A stretch of 64,000 bases of DNA, taken from Dichetophora obliterata. Lineage: Eukaryota > Arthropoda > Insecta > Diptera > Sciomyzidae. The stretch is from NCBI GenBank assembly GCA_963920525.1, contig OY986435.1:261828962-261892961 (forward strand), written 5' to 3'. The notes below the pieces were generated by a model, which was not told where the DNA came from, ran no database searches, and saw only the letters and a program-made list of their open reading frames with translations. This document shows, in pieces, positions 35,290-45,808 of the stretch. The stretch's first letter is position 1. The number at the start of each line of letters is the position of its first letter. The position numbers were made by a program, and so were the translations under genes.

Positions 35290-35960
35290 TTTGGCTAGCA
35301 TAACCACGGCATACCACGTTGGTCAGCATGATATAATTACCAGGTATTATTATTCGCTGAAAATCAGCTGGGGATAAACTGTCATTTTGGGCATATAGTG
35401 TCAAAATGTAGCGAGCAGATGGAAACAGTGTTGCTTATTGTATTATTTCAAATCAGAAATCCGCAAACGATAGGTGTATTCACAATGTGGTGTATTTGTA
35501 ATTATTTTTTATAAAATATCCAATATATAAAAGTTATTGTGAACGAACCTTTAATAAAGTGTTGTATTTTTAAAATCAGCTAAATTTTTGTGTATTTTTG
35601 TTTGGAAATATAAATGGAAATCATCATTTTACTGTAGGAAATAAAAAAAATTTAAGCAAAACACAACATGATAATACTTTTTATTAAATAATCTAACAAT
35701 TCAGCCAGTAGCTTTGAGTAAAAATGCTTTTAAGAATAAACATTATGCATTTTGTTTTTGTAATTTTACAAAACTTAATACAAATATCAAATTTAAATAA
35801 TTATCTTGTCCTTACACTTGATGTTAGTGGCGTTATTAGTTCATTACATCAAAAATTAAGTAAGCAGAAGAGCAACAATATGATTCAAAGTTCTAATGTC
35901 TGACTTTAAAAAAGTTAAAATACTATAAAGCCTTTGTATCGTTTAGCGTAAAACAATCAG

Positions 35961-36176
35961 CCCTATCGTGAATAATTTTTCACGCGGAATCGGAAAAGGG
36001 AGTTTTCATTTTTAAGATAAAGCTCAAGATCATTTTGGAAATTTTAAATTCAAATTCGTTCATCAACGGTTTATCAACAAATTTGAAGTAAAAATTTCCA
36101 AAATGGTCTTGAAATTTATCATAAAAATGAAAACTCCCTTTTCTGATTTCGAGTGAAAAATTATTCATGATAGGGG
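35961..36176. mobile_element. Palindromic MITE with CCCTATCGTGAATAATTTTT ends
   Basis: CCCTATCGTGAATAATTTTT at left and AAAAATTATTCATGATAGGG at right. Arms continue through GAAAAGGGAGTTTTCATTTTT, about 60 bp each. Nested in the P-superfamily element. Confidence 0.7.
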
Positions 36177-36404
36177 TGAAGATATAGTTGTTGAAATACA
36201 AACCAAATCAATCTCTTTATAAACGAAATTGCAAAAGTTTTTCTTGCCAAAATTTTTTGTTTTAATTTTTGATTTTTTAATCTTTTATTAGAATATTAAA
36301 TCCAAAAATGCATTTTGCACTTTATGAAGAGCTCTTTCACAGGTTCGGGAAGTTCGTTTGCTGTACACAATTCAGCGAGTTTTTTTTTCTGTACTCTTTG
36401 CACA

Positions 36405-36625
36405 CTAAATGTTCCTACCATTGGCTTGACTAAAGATCGCCTCCAAATCTTTTATTTTTTCCATAAATGCAGCTGATGGCTTTTTCAGCCCTCCTTGCGA
36501 GACTTCATCCACCCATGTAAAGGAGCAATCTTTACTTTGAAAACTTAAAAAATGTAGCCTTTTTATAATGTAGTCTGCAACGTACTCTAAGGCGTCCTCG
36601 TGCAATTCGTCAATTTCGTCACCTG
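36405..36625 (-). pseudogene. P/THAP9-type transposase C-terminal fragment
   Basis: The minus strand reads GDEIDELHEDALEYVADYII, then a Lys-rich stretch, TWVDEVSQGGLKKPSAAFME and KIKDLEAIF. The ALEYVAGYI...W-D--S-GGL--PS pattern is typical of the C-terminal region of THAP9/P-superfamily transposases, agreeing with the CATGATA ends. The THAP domain and most of the catalytic part are not recognisable. The frame opens at a non-ATG codon, so it is a remnant. Confidence 0.65.
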
Positions 36626-37804
36626 TTCATGTTCATATGTAGACATATTGGTAATAGTAAAAGCAAAAATCCCCTTTTACTTCTTCGTGTGTTTGCAGCA
36701 TAGAAATAAAAGATAAGGAAGTGGTGTTATACTCACACACACTGTACGTGTGTAGAAGGAATTTTCGTCGCTGAGGAAGAGAGATAGAGCGTCGTTATTT
36801 GACATAAGTTCTTCCCGAGCAAAAAAAAAATCTATTTGTGAGGAAGAACATCTGTCAAAACACAAGTTCTGCTTCATGAGCGCATTCATTATTTAGGGTG
36901 GCAAGGGCCTTAATTTTTTTTTTATATTGGGATAAGCTTTATTAGTTATTTATTTGTTTACAATATCTTTGAAAACTTGACATGAAATTAAAGTGGATTA
37001 GCAACCTAAGGTTACAAGCTATAACTAGGTATTTTTATATAAAAAAACTAATTAAAAGCCCACAGTTCGAAAAAAACTACACAAAACTATTTATTTTAAA
37101 AGAGTTTAATTTGGTATGTATTTTAGTTGTTTAGTTTTTGTGTTATTTTAATATCAATTAAATAGTTTATAAAAAATAGTTTTTTGAAATGAATTTTTAA
37201 AAAATCATTAAAAGTAACTTTTGTTGTTTCAGTCTCATTCTGAGTTCATGTCTTTTACATTATTTTAGCAATGCTTTTCTCTGTAAAAAAATTGGTAACG
37301 CAACATATTATATAACGGTGGTATATAAAAATTGCATAGTAAGCATACATCTAAAAAATAAAAAAAAATTTACGCCTTCATTTACTACATAATTGAATGC
37401 GGCCCTGTTTGAATGTTTTTGTGTTTGTGTCAACTTCACTGTGTTTGTAAAATACTTCATTCCACTTCAACTACACCGCTTCCTTATATTTTACTTCTAT
37501 GGTTTGCAGTACTTTTATTTGACACCAATTTGACACTATATGCCCAAAGTAACGAGTAAAAGTAGCGATTAATAGTACCTGGTAATTCTATCATGGTTGG
37601 TCAGTAATAATTTTTTTATGGGCAGCACAGATCCAGAAGTTCATTTCTACAAAAACCATAAGAAGAGTAGAGTGAAAAAAATGTCAAAAGTTACCACCTC
37701 GTTGCTTTGTGATTTTCGTTGAACAGAATTGAAATACATATTTTAATCCAGTATTTTACACAAAAATTAATTTTAAATATTAAACCATTTAATTAAAAAT
37801 AAAT

Positions 37805-39199
37805 ATGTCGCGTCGTGGAGCACCAGCAGAGGATCTCTCAAATGTTGAATTTGAGACAAGCGAAGATGTTGAAGTCATTCCCACATTTAATTCAATGCAT
37901 CTCAAAGAAGAGCTCTTGCGCGGCATCTACGCATATGGTAAGTGGGTCAATGTGGAAAGCTTATCTCAAAGTTTATTTAGAACTCTACCACAAATTTCGC
38001 ATTGTTTGAATTTTTTGTTAGGCTTTGAGAAACCATCGGCTATCCAACAGAGAAGTATAAAACCTATTGTCAAGGGACGCGACGTCATTGCACAGGCACA
38101 GTCTGGCACTGGCAAGACAGCAACATTTTCCATTTCTATTCTACAAAGCTTGGATACATCATTGCGTGAGACGCAGGTATTGTGCTTGTCGCCAACGCGT
38201 GAGTTGGCGGTACAGATACAGAAGGTCATATTAGCATTGGGTGATTTCATGAACGTACAGTGTCACGTCTGCATAGGAGGCACCAATCTTGGAGAAGACA
38301 TACGAAAGTTGGATTATGGTCAGCACATTGTGAGTGGCACGCCAGGTCGAGTTTTCGATATGATCAAGCGACGAGTGCTAAGAACAAGGTAGAGAATTTT
38401 GGGTTTATATTAATCAAATCTACTTATTTTGTTTCTCTGTGTGTAGAGCCATTAAAATGTTGGTACTGGATGAAGCCGACGAGATGCTTAATAAAGGTTT
38501 CAAGGAACAAATATATGATGTTTATCGGTACTTACCACCAGCTACTCAAGTTGTTTTGATATCTGCTACCTTACCACATGAAATACTAGAAATGACATCA
38601 AAATTCATGACGGATCCTATTCGCATACTTGTTAAACGGTAAATAAAAAAAGATAGTTTTTTAATAATATTGAAATCTATTTTTCGTTTAGCGATGAACT
38701 CACACTCGAAGGCATTAAACAGTTCTTCGTCGCTGTTGAGCGTGAAGAGTGGAAATTTGATACTCTCTGCGATCTCTATGATACACTGACTATAACACAA
38801 GCCGTTATTTTCTGTAATACAAAACGTAAAGTCGATTGGTTAACTGAGAAAATGCGTGAAGCCAACTTTACCGTCAGTTCTATGCACGGCGATATGCCAC
38901 AAAAGGAACGTGATGAAATAATGAAGGAATTTCGTGCTGGCCAATCGCGCGTGCTAATAACCACTGATGTATGGGCTCGAGGTATTGATGTGCAGCAAGT
39001 TTCACTCGTCATAAATTACGATTTACCTAATAACCGTGAGTTATACATTCATCGCATTGGTCGTTCGGGTCGTTTTGGACGTAAAGGTGTGGCCATCAAC
39101 TTTGTCAAATCTGATGATATTCGTATCTTGCGTGATATCGAGCAGTACTATTCGACACAAATTGACGAAATGCCCATGAATGTGGCTGATTTGATTTAA
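37805..39199 (+). CDS. eIF4AIII: eIF4A3, DEAD-box RNA helicase of the exon junction complex
   Basis: Exons 37805-37937, 38022-38388, 38447-38638 and 38692-39199 total 1200 nt, 399 aa plus TAA. Every DEAD-box motif is present in order: Q motif (GFEKPSAIQ), [37 protein letters not shown] and [11 protein letters not shown]. The N-terminus ([20 protein letters not shown]) and the last residues ([15 protein letters not shown]) are those of eIF4A3, not of translation factor eIF4A. In complex with Mago, Y14 and Barentsz it clamps spliced mRNA upstream of exon junctions, in nucleus and cytoplasm. Introns are 84, 58 and 53 bp; the first is stop-free and a multiple of three. The upstream 200 bp separates it from a P-superfamily element. 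Confidence 0.97.
37938..38021 (+). other. eIF4A3 intron 1, open in frame
   Basis: 84 bp with GTAAGT donor and TTAG acceptor. Read through, it adds 28 codons without a stop between GIYAYG and FEKPSAIQ, directly ahead of the Q motif. Family comparison shows it is an intron; retention would make a longer protein rather than a truncated one. Confidence 0.85.
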
Positions 39200-39383
39200 G
39201 TTGCTTACTTTCCACTTAATGTTCACGCTAATGTTTGTGTGCAACATTTTTAAAATCTTATTACATGAATTTGATTTGGTTTAAACTAAAAACATCATTA
39301 TAAAGCAAGCAAACAATTTAATATTCTTTTGTAGTAAAAAACAGTACGTTATAATGTACGGAACCTCAATTTTTTTTATAAAA

Positions 39384-39389
39384 AATAAA
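39384..39389 (+). promoter_or_regulatory. Probable polyadenylation signal of eIF4A3
   Basis: AATAAA 185 bp after the stop codon, the first canonical hexamer downstream. Confidence 0.5.
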
Positions 39390-39574
39390 CGAACTTTATT
39401 TAAATGAAAAGTTAAATGAAATGAAAAATAATTTCCTTGGTTTATTTCTGCAGCAGCAATGACATTCAGAAATTTCCATTGTAAATAATTTTTTACATTT
39501 GAGTTACCAAGAATTGGATTTACAATAACCAGCCCAATTCTGAACAAAAACTCCCTAAAGAGATTTATTTCTTT

Positions 39575-39655
39575 TCGCATTCCTCCTATTCTGAACAGAA
39601 CCTCGCCATAGAATCTCTGCCTTTTCACATTCCTCCTATTCTAAACAATCTTCGA
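39575..39655. repeat. Two-copy short direct repeat downstream of eIF4A3
   Basis: CATTCCTCCTATTCTGAACA at 39578 and CATTCCTCCTATTCTAAACA at about 39630, some 50 bp apart. Function unknown. Confidence 0.5.
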
Positions 39656-40098
39656 AAACGGGAGAAATTTCACGGTGAAAAAAGTAGGCATCACAAACTC
39701 TAAAAAAAGGGTAAAAGACTTTCATTTCATGTGAGTTTTTCCGCCAATAATTTGTAAGGGAATTAGATAAACAATTTTAGTATTTTGCTTGTTTTAAGGC
39801 ATAAAAATGTTATTAAATAATACATTTTAATTAAAATTCGAAAACAACAAATAAGCAGCAAATTTCAAGTTTGTTATCTTTGACAGAAGACAATACTGCT
39901 ATTTTGCTCGGCTTCTTTAAGGGAAGGAAGAAAAAGCGTGCCTGATTCTGGAAAAAAACTGAAGCTGAGCTCAACTCATTAGGACCACCAGTAAGAAATA
40001 TATCAGACTGGAAAAAGGTTTGTTGCCATTATATCAAAAATAATTTATACAGTAAAGAAGTGAAACTTCTTAACTTCTAAACATACCTGCGCTCTATC

Positions 40099-40590
40099 TG
40101 TAAGAAGATATTATATATAGTAATAACACCCTGTTTGATTACCCATCAAACAATATTTACAACTGCACCTTCTCTCTTTATATTTAAGTAACCATATAAA
40201 TGTAAATATATAATGTCAGATGTTAAGATCATGGTCAAACTCAGGCAATGAATAAAGTGACTTAAACTGAACAACTTGTCTCGTTAATATCTTACATGGC
40301 GCTGCGGACAGGATTCGAACCTGTGCGGGTAAAACCCTGCACTGAGCCCTACGAGAGTTACTAAAGAAAAATGTTAAATTTACTTGGTTACAAAAACATT
40401 CTGCATGTATGCAAAAAATTTGATATTTATTGGTTAATGCAACTGCATTACAAAATTTTGATCCAACACAGAGTATTGTTCTTCAGACTGACGCTAGTTC
40501 ATATGGAATTGGAGCTTGTCTGATGCAAAATAAAAACCCAGTTGCATGGGCTTCACGATGTCTTAGTGACACTGAAAAGGTATTGGGGCT
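40099..40590 (+). mobile_element. Gypsy-type LTR retrotransposon remnant: LTR, primer site and RNase H piece
   Basis: A 198-bp LTR (40099-40296) begins TGTAAGAAGATATTA, ends TTAATATCTTACA and has AATAAA at about 40251. Directly after it is a tRNA-complementary primer site (TGGCGCTGCGGACAGGATTC). After a large deletion comes an RNase H segment (DPTQSIVLQTDASSYGIGAC ... PVAWASRCLSDTEK, about 40430-40580), as in Ty3/gypsy pol. Gag, protease, RT and integrase are absent, as is a recognisable second LTR. Confidence 0.8.
40297..40340 (+). other. LTR-element primer binding site, unusually long
   Basis: Starts TGG (complement of CCA) immediately after the LTR. Complementarity to a tRNA 3' end covers not just the usual 18 nt but the whole T arm (complement of ACAGGTTCGAATCCTGT) and possibly the variable arm. 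The tRNA looks like a long-variable-arm type (Ser/Leu class), which is inferred from the pattern only. Confidence 0.6.
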
Positions 40591-41616
40591 GGGATATTTT
40601 GACCAAACGGAAGCTTACCAACCAAACAGAAGAACAACTTTTGGAATTTGCAGAAGAACTTTTGTTGGAGGATGAAGATGAAGGCATGGCTGAGCCTCCA
40701 CAAAGTAGATCTTCAATAACTTCCATCAAAGCAGTCACAAACAAGCAGCTTCCAAAAAAGTTGGCCAAAGCTGCTGCAAGTAAACAACCGGCGACCAAAG
40801 CTGCTGATTTTGTTGTTGCCGAGCTGCAAGAGCTTTTCGACAACATAAAGATGGCAGTAGTGGAGATAAAGGAGCAGCATCAAAGCTCCATAAAAGTTAT
40901 GTCTCTGGATAAAATGTATCATGCAACTGCCTTCTTAGAACTTTTTGATGCTGCGTATACTGCTCCTTTGCATTGTCAGCTTCTAAAACTAAAATGAGAA
41001 AGGCTACGCTATTCATGTTGACTTTTTAAAGAACTTTAAATTATTACATGAATTTAATTGCGAGCTTTAGATCAAGTTAGTTTTTAAGAAGGTAACAACA
41101 ACAGCACCTCTGTCTTTAAGTGATTAAGCTGTGATCAATTCACTGTTAAAGTCCTATATGATTTCATACATGCTTGAACAAACTCTTAAGAATTTTAACG
41201 TTCTCATCGGCCCTTTAATAATATGACATTAAAGCAGTAGTTCTTTTTAGATAAAGCCTTTAACTCTACGTGAGTTAGCGTCTGTTACAGTTGCTTCTCA
41301 TTTTTCCGATATTCATTGGAGTTCGACGAGTTTGCCGAAGTGCACCATAGAATTGAAACGAATTTTGCTTTGCTAGAAGCTAGTGTTGGCCACTGAAAGG
41401 AGGCTATTTGCACAAACAAATGTTCAATTATTTATGACCATGACCGAAATCGATCAATTATTTTTAGATTATTTAATTAATATGACATTAATTAAACTTA
41501 TTTGGTCAGGCTCTACCATAGAAAGTTAAATTTGATAGTTATTTGTGATATATTCTTTGAATTTCTACATGAATTTAATTGTGTTTTTTAGATCAAGTAA
41601 GTTTGAAGAATTTTGT

Positions 41617-41945
41617 GGCGGCCGTAGCCTAGTGGGTAAAGTGCGTGGCCCTTAAGCTAAAGAACCGCGGTAGCCCGGGTTCAATTCCAGCTGACAGAAA
41701 GTTTTTCAATTGAATTAATTTTTCTGTTCGGTCGTCACCTCTCTGCAGAAAATGGCAAGCCTCAGAGAGTAAAAATTGCCGTGTAAAGCTTCTTGAGAAA
41801 ATAAGCCGTTCGGAGTCGGCATAAAACACGTAGGTCCAGTTCTCGATTATTTGTGATCAAACATTTAAAATAACACGCACAACACAATTAATTGATCAAT
41901 AGAAGCTAGGCCATAGTCCTTCCAAGGGCTGAAATGGCCAGTTTA
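41617..41945 (+). repeat. tRNA-derived SINE
   Basis: The head has GGCCGTAGCCTAGTGGGTAA (A-box region) and GGGTTCAATTCC (B box) 45 bp later. The body holds AGCCGTTCGGAGTCGGCATA and ACGTAGGTCC, a segment I recall as common in dipteran SINEs, and the 3' side has CCATAGTCCTTCCAAGGGC. No acceptor stem closes, so it is not a tRNA gene. Confidence 0.75.
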
Positions 41946-42512
41946 TTTTTTTTAAGTTTGCCGAAGTGCAACTACAACATTCACTATTGAATAATGAATA
42001 AAAAAAATTTTGTTCACTATTAATGTATAAAATGAATCAAAAATTAATGAATAAGAAATCTTATATTCTCTTTATAATTCTTATATGCATTCATTTCTCT
42101 AAGAACTCTGCCATTACTGCTGTAATATTGTTTTTTTGGCCAATGAGGCTTTTAATATTACTAACAAATAAATGAAATGAATAGAAAATTAATAAAGAAT
42201 AAGAAATTAATAATGAATAAAAAAATAAATAACAAATGAATAATGAATACAAAATTAATAATGGATAAAAAAAATAATTGAAAAATCTGAAATTCTCTGT
42301 GAATAGCATTTATATGACAAACAATTTATTCATTATTCTGAACAACGAAAATGAATAATTAATCAACTTTTTTAAAATTGAATGAATTAAAAATTTTATT
42401 TATGAATCAATTTTGAATTCATTGAATGAAGTCTTATGTCGTTATTCAGTTGTACTTAAAATTCTTAATATGATTTTACAGCTCTGACTACCGATATGTT
42501 ATTGCTATAGGT

Positions 42513-43212
42513 CAGAGTTGGGGGTGGTCCACTAAGCATTTCTTTAGCACTAAATATATTGACAGAAATTATATTTTGCACTATTTTTTTCAACATCTTA
42601 GTGATAGTGAAACATCTCTTCACTATCACTAGAGACTTAAGTGATTTTTTATTTTGTTGCACCATAGCTAAATTTAATGGTAGTGACTAAATCTGCACTA
42701 CACTCAAATTTAGTGCAAAATTTTAGCAGTCACTACATGAAAACTGTTAAAGCAATTAAAAATGTTTCCACTCAACTTTCAAATATTACTGGTTTTAAAT
42801 TATTTTAGCCAGACTCGAATAAAATAAACGATTGAAAAACCTTTGAATACAAATTTTATACATTCATCTTATGTCTATTTTAAAAGAAAAGATTTTGTTG
42901 ATAAGAATTAGTGCAGGTATTATTACACTATTAATTTTAGTGCAAAAAAAAATTGCACTAAGCTGTAGAAATTTTTTATTATTACTAATTTTTATTATTT
43001 ATAATTAAAATTATAACTAACATTAGCAAGCACTAGCTGCTAGGGCTATCGGTTTAAAAATATTTTCCCACTGTTCTTATATGAATTTTAGTGAAAAATT
43101 TTTCACTTTTAAATACATTCAATAGAACACCAACAGAAGTATTGAATAATTTTACACTATCAGCACATGTTTTTAGCTGAAACTGAAAATTTAGTGCACC
43201 ACGCCATCTCTG
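42513..43212. mobile_element. hAT MITE with exact 8-bp target duplication
   Basis: CAGAGTTGGGGGTGGTCCAC at the left, complement CAGAGATGGCGTGGTGCAC at the right, 700 bp. CTATAGGT occurs on both sides (42505-42512 and 43213-43220), a perfect octamer duplication. The interior repeats TTTAGTGCA and CACTATCACT words, likely subterminal binding repeats. Non-coding. Confidence 0.85.
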
Positions 43213-43258
43213 CTATAGGTCTTGCTATTTTGTAAATTTGATTAACAAAAGTGTTACG

Positions 43259-43406
43259 TTTTATAATAACATCTTAAGTGCAAAAATCATGTTTCGAGTA
43301 ATCGTTATAAATTTTGGGTGTTTATAGTGGGTGCTATATGCGTGGAACTCAGTTACATCAATAACTCAGATCTGTTTTAAGTCGACTTAAGATGTTATTA
43401 TAAAAC
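43259..43406. mobile_element. Short palindromic MITE
   Basis: GTTTTATAATAACATCTTAA and its exact complement TTAAGATGTTATTATAAAAC, 148 bp end to end. Confidence 0.65.
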
Positions 43407-43794
43407 TCCACAGACATAATACAAAAATTTTAACGATGTAAATTCGAACATTTAACTTTTTTCTTATGAATATAACATTGTACTCAGCCTATTTTATAGA
43501 TTGATCAAAAAAGTTTTTCTTTTTTTTTAAATTAAGGGTTTATTTTTTAAGAAATTTTTATAAGATGACTTCACATTTATAAATACGTTCTTCCTTTGGT
43601 AATTTTTTTAAAATTTAAATTGGTTTTAAGCCTTAATTTATTTATAAACTAAAGATTTGCAATCAAAAGTCGATGGTTGTCGAATAAATTCATTCTCATT
43701 CATTCATGCATTTCACTAAGCATATCTTTTACAGCTTCGATACTCTCCTGCATCTAACCTATAAGTGCAATAACATTTCACTTAAACTGTACTT

Positions 43795-45208
43795 TTACGT
43801 CAAGATTTCTGGTTGTCCTGGAATTTGCACATAGGACGATTTGCTTATTTTACTACTGCTGCTACTATGACTACTGTTGACTTCCTTGGCTTTCATAAGG
43901 GTACCCAAAACAATGCCCAAAAATAGTATCAAACCAACTTGATGATTGGAGAAGAATTTTTTTGCGCAATCCGTGGGATTGTCTATGTTCAGTGAGTATA
44001 TCTGGGGGTTAAGAAAAAGGACGTCATCACTTGAATAAAAGACAATGTTCGCTGTTTCAGTTACCTGATGCACCAAGTGTGTTCCTACCACACCAACAGC
44101 TGCATAATATGGCCATGACTGATCACAAGCCATACCCGCTGCTCCTAAACCGCTCAGCATGGCCAAGGAAAATCCGCTCAGCCACAATTTGGTATTTTCA
44201 CCAAATCGCAGCGCGGTCGACTTTACGCCGATTTGCAAATCGTCCAACTTATCTTGATGCGCATATATTGTATCGTATACTATTGTCCAACAAATCCCAG
44301 ATAAATAAAGCGGCAAGCATGCAGACCAATCAACTGTTCCTTGGGTTGCGCACCAACCAAGCAACGCGCCATAATTAAACGCCATGCCCAACACTAACTG
44401 CGGCCAATAGGTAACTCGTTTCATTAGTGGATAGGTGACAACTATGCCCAAGGAACATGCACCCAGTAGTATTGATTCTAAATTCAATTGCACTAACACC
44501 AGCAGCCCCAAGCTTAATTGTGCCGATAAAAAGACAATTGCATCAAATTGGGTCACTTCGCCACTGGCCAAAGGACGTGTACGTGTACGCTTCACCTTAG
44601 CATCGATGTCCTTGTCCCAGAGATCATTGATGGTGCAACCAGCGCCACGCATTATTACTGCACCGGTGGCAAAGAGACCAAGCATGGCGAAATCTGGCCA
44701 ACAGCCCGCATCGGCGCTCAGCGCAATGCTCCAGGCGCAAGGCCAATACAGTAAGTAGGTGCCTGCAAATAGTTTAACTCATCATCAGCTTATCATTCAT
44801 TTTAAACGTGCTACCAATTGGGCGATCGAGTCTCATAAGGCGAGCATATGGAGATAACGCACTTCCAAGTTCCAGCATTAGTGACTGTTGTTCGGTTTTT
44901 GTCGTTGTCGATCTTCCACTGCCGCTGTTTAGCGTCTTGCAAGTTCTACTGGCTTGCGACGTTTTTAACTCTGGCAACGTTATAAGCTTCTTGTGCAGCA
45001 TGTGCATATTCCTTGGTACGTTGTAGCGTGACCCAAGTGCCTGCCATGATGCAGTGGTACACCACTTTCCTCTCCTATCATTGTTCAGCAATAGAACCTG
45101 AAAATGATGAGACGCTCCAGCAGCGGGCAGGAAGAATTGTTGACAAGAACGCAAACATAAAATGCGCGAACACATCATTGCTAAGAAAAGAAAAGAAACT
45201 AAATTCAT
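43795..45208 (-). CDS. Coq2: Coq2, 4-hydroxybenzoate polyprenyltransferase, mitochondrial
   Basis: Minus-strand exons 44815-45208, 44065-44762 and 43795-44001 total 1299 nt (432 aa plus stop). The enzyme joins a polyprenyl chain to 4-hydroxybenzoate in the mitochondrial inner membrane, an early committed step of ubiquinone synthesis. Visible UbiA motifs: [33 protein letters not shown] (first Asp-rich Mg/diphosphate site), RPLASGE, and [13 protein letters not shown] (second Asp-rich site), between several hydrophobic helices. The N-terminal 100 residues are Arg/Ser-rich and fit a mitochondrial presequence; initiation might be at the first Met or at MMCSRILC ten residues on. Introns are 52 and 63 bp. 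The 63-bp intron is stop-free and a multiple of three. The gene converges on eIF4A3 across about 4.6 kb of repeats. Confidence 0.95.
44002..44064 (-). other. Coq2 intron 2, open in frame
   Basis: 63 bp, donor GTAACT and acceptor CCCCAG on the minus strand. Reading through it would insert 21 residues ([10 protein letters not shown]...) between HLVHQ and IYSLNIDNP. In the family HQIYSL is continuous, so it is an intron. Its short length and open frame mean retention would be silent to nonsense-mediated decay. Confidence 0.85.
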
Positions 45209-45808
45209 ACGACCAACATTTTAAAGGATTTGCTTACCTTTTGCTTTTCTTGTTTGGCAAGATTTTTTTAATTTTGATAAAAAACTATGCTTTTTCTAAT
45301 ACGACGCCAGCTTCGCTTCGTTTGTTGTTTGACAGCGAAACAATAATTATGCAAAATTTTGTTAAATCATTTACATATTTCGTAACCTTGAACTCTCAGA
45401 CATTTGAACTCGTTTTTAAGCTTATAAATATAAAAAAAGTACTTAGCTAGTGTATATATTATAATGCATTAAATGGACTCCTTCGTTCTTTCTTTTAAAG
45501 TTTTGCCACTTTTTGCAAAATAAAAAATACTTGTTTTGATTATCAATTCATTGATGATTTGGCGTAAGAATGGACTGCAGACTACAGCAACAAAAGTAAT
45601 ACACCGCTAGTAAAAAAAAACTAGAATTTTTTGTGAGGGTTGTTTTCTTGTCAAAAACACATGTGCACCCAGAAGTTTCTGTAAGGCTTAGCTTCGAGTT
45701 TTGATATTATTTTTATTACGCATACTTTTAGTATTAACGTATAACGGACGGTGTTATGCAAAAGCACTCAGTGCAGCTATTTGTTTATGCATCTAACAGC
45801 TTTATATT

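Larger units (their letters stand above)
33465..35311. mobile_element. TA-flanked element hosting two further insertions
   Basis: TGCCGTGGTTATGCTAGCCA starts the element; its complement TGGCTAGCATAACCACGGCA ends it. TA dinucleotides flank both (33463-33464 and 35312-35313). Its own sequence is non-coding. Two unrelated elements sit inside: 33917-34418 and 34483-35289. The shorter relative at 28066-28238 shows the empty form. Confidence 0.8.
35327..37595 (-). mobile_element. P-superfamily DNA transposon, degenerate
   Basis: The left end CATGATATAATTACCAGGTA and the complement of the right end, CATGATAGAATTACCAGGTA, are inverted. Similarity extends about 90 bp inward, including GGGCATATAGTGTCAAA on both sides. 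GTTGGTCAG flanks the element at 35318-35326 and 37596-37604, an exact 9-bp duplication. CATGATG-type ends and 8-9 bp duplications are P-element hallmarks. A transposase remnant lies inside on the minus strand, and a palindromic MITE at 35961-36176 is nested in it. It ends about 200 bp upstream of the eIF4A3 start codon. Confidence 0.8.
39906..40997 (+). pseudogene. Myb/SANT-like gene relic interrupted by an LTR retrotransposon
   Basis: The plus strand at 39906-40020 reads, after a stop, FWKKTEAELNSLGPPVRNIS DWKKV, the W...LN-GPP...W signature of the Myb/SANT-like DNA-binding domain of Zeste/Harbinger-accessory proteins. A gypsy-type remnant follows at 40099-40590. After it a frame continues to 40997 with EEQLLEFAEELLLEDEDEGM, a basic stretch and LDKMYHATAFLELFDAAYTA. 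Whether the second part belongs to the same protein is inference. No intact gene remains. Confidence 0.5.

Noticed and set aside
37805..39199. Assignment to translation initiation factor eIF4A
   Set aside because: The N-terminal [16 protein letters not shown] and the C-terminal region are specific to eIF4A3.
41625..41695. Possible tRNA gene with GGGTTCAATTCC
   Set aside because: No acceptor stem, and the downstream body with CCGTTCGGAGTCGGC is SINE-like.
44031..44758. Plus-strand frames of 68-115 codons overlapping Coq2
   Set aside because: Antisense to conserved UbiA-family coding sequence; no features of their own.
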